DNA from: Drosophila persimilis
Taxonomy: Eukaryota; Arthropoda; Insecta; Diptera; Drosophilidae
Reading direction: 5' to 3'
Assembly (NCBI RefSeq): GCF_003286085.1
Contig: NW_020825317.1
Span: forward strand, 2,046,001-2,110,000
DNA length: 64,000 nt
Below are positions 57,178-64,000 of the stretch, piece after piece. The translations under genes were made by a program, and so were the position numbers. Under the pieces are notes generated by a model. The model was given only the letters and a program-made list of their open reading frames with translations, was not told the DNA's origin and ran no database searches. The first letter of the stretch is position 1; the number at the start of each line of letters is the position of its first letter.

Positions 57178-58350
57178 TGAAGTGGATCTGGGTGGTGTCA
57201 AGTGGTGTGAATTGGTGCAAGTGGCACCAAAACGAGGGAAATTAAAAGCAGTTTAGGTTTTATATTCGCTAATTGTCCATGGGAGTTTTGATGCCGAAAA
57301 AAGCCATTATTATAATCAGTTAAAATGATTGAGGTTTGACGATGCACCACATTTCAAATAAGACAAGAAAAGAAAAAGAGTGTGGACGTCGCACTTTTCC
57401 GAGTGGTGTTTGGGGGGTCCAAGATGTGTGCATACCACTCGCTGATGATTTCGAAGTAGATCTTCTCGTGCCCCACACCGGGGACGGCCCCACCTCCACG
57501 ATCCTAACCTTTTGACCAGAGACCTAGCCCAGAACCGACCGAATCCACTTTGTTTGTCTTTCACTTTCCAATCCAATGTTGCTAGTTAGCTTTTTTCTGT
57601 TTTCTGTTTTCTGTTTTTTGTTTTCTGTGTTTTGTTTGCTTTATCTAACCAAATCGATCGGGATCCAATCACTTTGTGAGTGGATAGTTGACGCCTCCGT
57701 GAACCATGACTAACCCCACGGCAATACCGTGAACTTCCACCTTCATCGACCCCGCCTGCTTCGACTGCTAATCCTCGGCAACACCTTCCTCAACTTCACT
57801 TATTTTTTCGTTCTTGCAGATAGCTCACTGAAAGATAAGATCTTTTATACTTTATAAGATTTATAATTAAAAGTTTGTCCGGCGGGTGGCAGCGGGAAAG
57901 CAGCGGGAAATGGTGCAATGAAATTTAAATTGGGAGCGAGCTCTCCGTCTGACCGATCGCCCCACAAAACGTGCTCTACTCGTATTGTACTTGAGGTCTA
58001 GTGCCACGAAAGAGACCCGACCCAGACTAGCAGCCACCGCTGGAGTCGCTTGACAAAATTAAATGCCCCCAGATACATAGATAGCGAGTCGTACACGTAA
58101 AAGTGATTTTTTCGGCTTCAAATTTCAGCCTTTTTATGTCGGCTTTTTATTACGGGCACCTTTTGTGGTTTGTTGCTTGTTTGTTGTTACAACAATTGCA
58201 ACAATTACGACGAGCAACAACGAGAGACGCGAAAAAGCAACCGAGAAAAATTATGACTTTTGATCTAATTATGGCTTTGGACTCTATTTGTTGTCTCGGG
58301 CCAACCTTGGCACCAATTTGTTTGCCTCACTGAATTCCATTCGATGTTTT

Positions 58351-58401
58351 TGGGGGCTGGTGTTGGGGCTGGGGCTGGGGCTGGGCCGGGGCTTGGGATG
58401 G
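58351..58401. repeat. GGGGCT hexamer repeat
   Basis: Tandem GGGGCT units with TGGTGTTG and CCGGGG interruptions. Confidence 0.8.
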
Positions 58402-58630
58402 GGATGGTAATGGTGGTGGCAGGGTCTGGGCAGGCCTTTCTCTACCGCATTCTAAGACTGAATGAGACACGCCCACTAGTCCCCCCAGATAACCGTACGA
58501 GTATCGATTAAAAACAATAATTACGATGAAAAAATATTTGCTAGACATTTTGTCTTACTTTTGATTTTGTTGCGATACTGGGATTGGTGTTTTTTTCCTC
58601 TTCGCTCTTTTAAATTGGAGCACCACTTGC

Positions 58631-58658
58631 GGAGGTGGTGGAGGTGGTGGAGGTGGTT
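58631..58658. repeat. GGAGGTGGT 9-bp tandem repeat
   Basis: Three exact GGAGGTGGT units. Confidence 0.85.
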
Positions 58659-58782
58659 TGAGGGAAGGAAAAACTAAGAAACATATTTGAGATAGCCGAA
58701 CGAACAATTATCCCCAGGCTCGGCAAAATAATTTACTTGCCCTGACAGCTTTTTGCTGTCTTGGCCGTTGCGGCCGTTCAGA

Positions 58783-58836
58783 TGGCAGTGCTGTGGCAGC
58801 GCTGTGGCAGCGCTGTGGCAGCGCTGTGGCAGTGCT
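58783..58836. repeat. GTGGCAGCGCT 11-bp tandem repeat
   Basis: Four nearly exact 11-bp GTGGCAGCGCT units with GTGGCAGTGCT variants at both ends. The 11-bp period is close to one helical turn. Confidence 0.85.
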
Positions 58837-58912
58837 GGCGCTGCTGCTGGTGCTGTGGCACGAACTAGCGAATAAAAGTAAGAGTCTGATGATTTCGGGG
58901 ATTTCAGGAGAT

Positions 58913-58939
58913 TTATTTTATTTTATTTTATTTTATTTT
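58913..58939. repeat. TTTTA pentamer repeat
   Basis: Five tandem TTTTA units. Confidence 0.85.
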
Positions 58940-59478
58940 TCCCTCCGATTTGTTTGCGCAATTTTAGCGCGGCCAAGCGAAAGACTTAAGAAACGAACTT
59001 TAGCATTATTTTGTAACTGTATTTCGTCGTTTTTGGTTTCTTGTGCACTGCTCGATGCAAATATGGCATAGGCGTGGCCAAATCAAGGGGAAATTAGTCG
59101 ACATGGAGGGGACAGCAGGGAGCAATTTTGTCGCTCAAACGACTCCATTAAGTCAGTCGGTAGTTTTATGGCCTTATGCTTATTGTCGGCTAATGGATTG
59201 CACTTTTGATACCCTAGGCCCTAGGGAATATCCGACTGGGCTGACTGAATGCCAGTTGGCTATGATCGTTGGATATGGCTCCTATATGGTTCCTCCGACT
59301 TTCCCTTCTAACCAGAGAATTCGTTGTTCGTTGATGGTCGAGCGAGCAAGAATCCATTTGGTTTTTTAAACATTTGTTTCCTTACTTTGTTTGTATGCTC
59401 ATATATGTATATGTAAATTTCATTGGCGTGACTCAATGATTTGTAGGCTCTGACTATATAAGCGTAGATCTGCATATT

Positions 59479-59510
59479 GTGGTATGATATGGTATGGTAT
59501 GGTATGCTAT
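59479..59510. repeat. GGTAT pentamer repeat
   Basis: Tandem GGTAT units with GATAT and GCTAT variants at the edges. Confidence 0.8.
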
Positions 59511-59556
59511 GGGGTACCCTTACTCGTATTTGTGTATGCGATCCACGTTGACAAAA

Positions 59557-59584
59557 GGGCGACGGCGACGGCGACGGCGACGGC
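59557..59584. repeat. GGCGAC hexamer repeat
   Basis: Four GGCGAC units in tandem; the minus strand would read serine/proline. Confidence 0.85.
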
Positions 59585-61276
59585 CCTTTCACATATTTTT
59601 GGAACGAATTTTTGGAATCTGCTGCCGACCATCGCGTAATGGATTAGCTGCGTCGACAGATCCAAATATGCCTATGGTTATGGCATCGTATCTGTGGATA
59701 TGCACATACCCGAGAACGGGTACAGGCCACTCTGAGGTCTGGAGGCTGCTGTCAAATTCGTTGCAGTCATTAGGCCAATTGAATTGGCTGTACTCGTAGT
59801 TCGGCGAAACCAACGAAAACTATAACGAAAACGAGTATTAATTGTGTTGTTAACGGCATGGCGTTCGGTAATTCGATATGATATGCTGTGATATGTGTCT
59901 TTCGCTATAATCGACAGAGTATGATGTGTATGATGTGTGCAAAAACGAATCAAGCCTCAGCCAGTCCAAGCCTCAACCACCAATATTAGTCACTTCCCTT
60001 TACTAGAATTTATATGAAAACTTTCAATTTGTTCGGTTCGGTTCGAGTTCGGTTCGAGTTCAGTGGATTTAGTTGCGTTTTTCAGTCGGCGCTGCTTGCT
60101 TTTCGACTGACATGAATTAAAGCCTAATTATGGCCCCGCCAGCCAGCCCAGTCTCGGAAAATGTTCACCCAAGGAGAGATAATGCCCGTCCCGTCTGGCC
60201 GCAACGGGTTTGACTACGCACTCAAGGTTACAATAAGCACAAAAATATTGCACACATCTACATACATATATATCTGCAAATATATGTATCTGCATTCTGC
60301 TCATGCACATGGAGCATGGAGCATGGAGCTCAGCTCCCACTCTAAATTTAATACCAATTCTAATACTAATAAAAAGAAGGGCTTTCTTTCTTGCTTTGTA
60401 CTCTACTTCGACTCTGTAAATTCGAGTATGAATACCATTTCGCCCAGTTTCGCCCATAAGCTACAGCTCAAGGCTTCGAGCATATGGCAGATTTTTCTAA
60501 GTTTCCTGATGCAGCAGAGAAATGCAGGCTCCTAAGGATACTGCTCAGGGAAATTGATAAAGTTATTTTCAAAAATCGATCAAATATTCAACGAGTGACA
60601 GAGAGGGGAAAAAGGATTGAGGGGTACACAAATGTACAAATGTTAAGCTTCATAAAATGTATGTCTGACGAGTGTTTTGGCTCTGCCAATGTTCGATTTA
60701 TTAGGCACATGTCGGTTCTCTGGTGTCAAAAGTCCAAATCGTGGCGATCGCCAGCGATAACTTTAGGTTGGACGCAGCCGGACAGGCTGCAGCAGTCTCA
60801 GTCTCAGTCCGTGCTGTGGTGGTCCCATCAATCGGTCAACTTGTCCGCATGTCAACCGATAAGATCGCCATCTGTTTTTATGCCGTCCCGTCCCGTCTCG
60901 CCCAGCTGCCCGGCTGCCTGCCTACTGCTGCCCCACAATGATGCTGTCATAAGTCGACTGCACATGTCGACTATTTCTATCGGGGCCGACTGCTCTTGAT
61001 TCTGGGAAATGTCAATTTCATTCGGCCCGACTCAATTTATTCGCTTCCTGTGCAATCAACTGCCTTCAATTATTCGGCGGATTCTAGCGGAGGCATAAAC
61101 TCATAAATAGCTTCGATTCCGCTTGCTATTGCATTTCTGACATTGATTGCATCCTGTTGTACACATTTTTTTTGGCTCGAATTGGCCTCACGCTTCTTGA
61201 CCACTTTTGGGCCGAGCTGCGCTCGTGGTGCCATGACCAAATGTGGGACATTCTCTGCGTTCTCGAAATCGCTCCC

Positions 61277-61345
61277 CTCAACCTCAACCTCAACCTGAAC
61301 GTCCCTCTCCCCCTCCCCATCACCATCACCATCACCATCACCATC
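61277..61345. repeat. CTCAAC and CATCAC hexamer repeats
   Basis: Four CTCAAC-type units, then a CCCTCTCCCC stretch, then five CATCAC units. Confidence 0.8.
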
Positions 61346-63003
61346 CCCCTCCCCTATCCATCTGCGATTCCAACTGCGCTCGGCATTTGTCCCATACTGG
61401 TAAGTCTTTTTTATGGCGTTTTAAAGTGTTTCACATCGAAATTATTGTTAATCGTTGGCTTAATTGCCGTCTTTGGTCTCCGCTGTCTCAGCTGTAAACA
61501 GACAAATTATACTCCCAATTGTAGCCCCAATTAAATGCGATAAGTAGCTGCTTTGTCGTTGACAATGAAAATGTTTATTTACTTTTTGGGTATTTCATGT
61601 ATTTTCTTTTTGCTTTTGTTTTTTGTTTAGAGGCTCTTGGCTCAAATAAAACCGAAAAACAAAACTTTTGATTCGCCATTCTAGTTCCGGGGTTGTCGGT
61701 CGCCAAGAAGAGCTGTAAGATGATCCTTACGTCAGCCTTCCCATCCTTTCCCCAGCCTTCGCTGACCTTGAGGTCCCGCGGCAGATCGTTGTTGCTGACA
61801 GTCCTTTTCCTACAATATTATGAGTGGCATCCACATGCACTATAATTGCTTTCTTCTGATTAAGAGCTTGTTGACCCTTCTGATATATGTCTGTTCTATA
61901 CAAGATATTGACCATTTGGAGCTATCGATCGTGTGGGCACGATCCCTACTTGTCTTTGAATTTTGTATGCCATTTATGTGCCTATATATCCTTCGATATC
62001 GGCCAACGATACCAAAAATACCATGACTGATCAAAAAAAAACCGTGGGTATAAGAGATTCCTTTTTGATTCCTAGGGCAATCGAGTGGGCGATCAGACTC
62101 TTCTTGTAAACCCATTTATGCACACTCAAATGGTGGTTGTAATGACAAGTGTCATAATTGGGTACCCCCCGATGGAATGTCGCGAGGTGGAATCCGCCTG
62201 TTGTCTCCCCTCCCCTGATGCACCGCAAGCTTCGCCTCTGGTCGGGTTTTTGGCCCCACTATAATTTGCTTGGTATGCGTGAGCATTCAGTGCATTTTCC
62301 TTTTATTTTCTGCTTTGCGGCGCTGCAATTTTGATATTTTTGCTATTTCTATTGCTATTGCAATTGCTTTTGCTATTTGCTACCTGCCAATAAAAGTCTT
62401 TGTCAACATTTTGTTGCTGTAATCAAGTCACACGCATGCGCAACCGTGCAACAATTTCAGACATTCAGACATGCTTTGCTCTCTTCATTTGCATTTAATT
62501 TCAAAGAAACGAAAACACACAAATAAATATTTGCACTGGGCAACGGCTGAACAAGCCCAGCCTTATTTCTCGGCCTCTTTTTGACTCATAATTAAATCGC
62601 AGTTAATTACCGGCAGCCGACTGCCGACTGTAATAAAAACAATGTGTCGCAACTGTGAGAACCCACAGAAGCCATTGACATATGGATTCGGAATCGGAAT
62701 CGCAAACGGAATCTGAATCGGAATACGAAATGGTGGCAGCTATTGCAAAAAGCGCATACATATGTACATACACTACGCGTACACTACTTACGAGTAGATA
62801 TTGTCAAATGTAGGTACATTTGTGTATTTAAAAAATTTGTATTTTATTTTCCGAATCAACGGAACCTGAGATTGGCCAAAACAGTTGAGAGTAGCAAATG
62901 GAGTAGCAAACAAGCAAAAAGAAAACAAACAAACAAAAACAACAAAAAAACAATCAGCATAATCACCGAAAATGAAAATAAATCAGTTGAATGCCACCAC
63001 CTC

Positions 63004-63050
63004 GATGATTACGTTGATGATGACGATGATGATGTCGATGATGATGATGC
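63004..63050. repeat. GATGAT/GATGAC trinucleotide repeat
   Basis: A GATGAT run with GACGAT and GTCGAT interruptions. Plus-strand frames read poly-aspartate or poly-methionine with no further protein-like features. Confidence 0.8.
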
Positions 63051-63826
63051 GCGTGCCACGACGCCATTTGGTGCAAATTTGTCGATGCTTCCGGCCAAAA
63101 GATGGAGCCAAGCTGCCGCCTGGCCACCTGCCACAAACTGACTTCAAGTTGCTACTGTTGCAGCAGTGGCAGCAGACATTCACTTTCGTACTTTCGTTCA
63201 TTCAATGCCAAAAAGAAAAGCACCTCAGAATTTCCGTGCCGCTTTTCGCAATATAAAGACAGAGAAGGATGGATCGTTCGGGTTGGAGTCTTTCATTTGA
63301 TGATTTGAATGGTGAAAGATGAGCTGGCATTTTTATGGCCATGGCGGCAATGCATTCATGTCTTAGCTTTTTCCCATCGCATGATCTTGCAGTGCGAATC
63401 GACTCTCCTCAGAGCCAAGCCAACCAAGCCTGGGCGAGTCATTTGCATGTTGCGGGTACTACTACTGCCTTCCATGGCCCGGAAGCCGTGCCCAAAAGAT
63501 CGTGTACTGTTAGAACAGCCAGCGACGGCAACCGATAATTATGGCTAATAAATATTAGCTGCCAAAAGTGCAATAAACCAGAAGAACGACAAATACAAGG
63601 CGGAGGTGGTCCGGCAGAGGCGGCGGTCAGAGGGGCCTGGCTCTCGGCTGGTCACATTTCTCGATACTAGCACTTAATTGCAGTCGACACAGATGCGGAG
63701 CACAGATATTTACACATATTTAACCAGCTTGCTAGGAAAACTAGCTCACGCAGTCTGTGACTGCTGCATGGTGGGGCCCAGGCCATTTGTTTTCGATTCT
63801 GGAACAGTTGTACGGCCATGTCATGT

Positions 63827-63865
63827 CCGTCTTTCCGTCTTTCCGTCTTTCCGCCTTTCCGTCTG
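63827..63865. repeat. CTTTCCGT 8-bp tandem repeat
   Basis: Four tandem CCGTCTTT units with one CCGCCTTT variant. Confidence 0.85.
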
Positions 63866-64000
63866 TTTAAATGCAAGCTATTTTCTTAGCCCTAAGATTA
63901 AAATGTACATATAGTATACATGTTTGGTATGTTTGTTTCCAATGAGGGGCCTTTGAGAGAGTATTTTATCAATCATTTTAGGGAAAGAATGTGTTCTTTT

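Larger units (their letters stand above)
56919..64000. other. Gene-poor stretch with many simple repeats
   Basis: No supported gene was found on either strand. Simple repeats lie at 57124-57177 (TTCCATACG), 58351-58401 (GGGGCT), 58631-58658 (GGAGGTGGT), 58783-58836 (GTGGCAGCGCT), 58913-58939 (TTTTA), 59479-59510 (GGTAT), 59557-59584 (GGCGAC), 60031-60062 (GGTTCG type), 61277-61345 (CTCAAC then CATCAC), 62684-62732 (CGGAAT), 63004-63050 (GATGAT) and 63827-63865 (CTTTCCGT). Unlike 17-36 kb, it has no transposon relics beyond the DINE copy before it. This fits a large intron or long regulatory domain. Confidence 0.4.

Noticed and set aside
56870-57220. 116-codon minus-strand frame with repeated Met-Glu-Arg
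   Set aside because: The start is a 9-bp tandem repeat and the end runs into a DINE-1 copy, so the frame is an artefact of repeats.
60484-60999. 171-codon frame whose first 55 residues look protein-like
   Set aside because: The second half is low-complexity serine/glutamine text and no family is recognisable; no splice borders separate the two halves. Kept only as a possibility for comparison.
1-64000. Search for tRNA-like GGTTCGANTCC boxes with a matching A box
   Set aside because: GGTTCGA strings occur (for example near 43625 and 60045) but lie in DINE sequence or simple repeats and have no matching acceptor stem.

Overview
The window is animal nuclear DNA, almost certainly from a Drosophila fly. 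It has short spliced introns with GT..AG borders, DREF-type (TATCGATA) and other fly core-promoter motifs, five recognisable conserved metazoan genes, many ACATATGTAC-type microsatellites, and many copies of a DINE-1/INE-1-like Helentron repeat. From memory, the gene set (mu-crystallin homologue, Nprl2, DENR, an RPC9/CRCP homologue, a torsin-like gene) lies on the D. melanogaster X chromosome, so this is probably Muller element A. The repeat sequences suggest the obscura group, but I cannot confirm the species.

Layout. 1-17.4 kb is AT-rich non-coding DNA with microsatellites, decayed DINE copies, a 1652-bp palindromic Tc1-type element at 5817-7468 (two 670-bp arms around a 312-bp spacer, flanked by TA), and hAT-like terminal repeats at 15.3, 16.8 and 17.2 kb. 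17.4-23.4 kb is a DINE-1 cluster with a LINE reverse-transcriptase fragment inside it. A small spliced gene of the DUF1091 type sits on the minus strand at 25.5-26.5 kb. 27.7-36.7 kb is a graveyard of nested mobile elements: two LINE fragments, DINE-1 copies, a Ty3/gypsy polymerase fragment split by a DINE-1 copy, and a Tc1 transposase C-terminus.

36.9-43.2 kb is the gene-rich core. Five genes alternate in strand and are tightly packed: torsin-like ATPase (-), RNA polymerase III subunit RPC9/CRCP (+), DENR (-), Nprl2 (+), mu-crystallin/ketimine reductase (-). Divergent pairs share promoter regions with DRE or Motif-6 sites; convergent pairs are separated by about 90 and 207 bp between stop codons. 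They are housekeeping genes for transcription (Pol III), translation re-initiation (DENR), TORC1 control (Nprl2 in GATOR1), amino-acid/imine metabolism (mu-crystallin), and probably ER or nuclear-envelope function (torsin-like). They are neighbours, not one pathway.

44-64 kb is mostly single-copy non-coding sequence rich in microsatellites, with an orphan-looking promoter cluster at 44.0-44.4 kb, one full-length DINE-1 at 55.7-56.9 kb and one candidate exon at 48.72 kb. It resembles a large intron or the regulatory domain of a neighbouring gene. No tRNA, rRNA or CRISPR array was seen.
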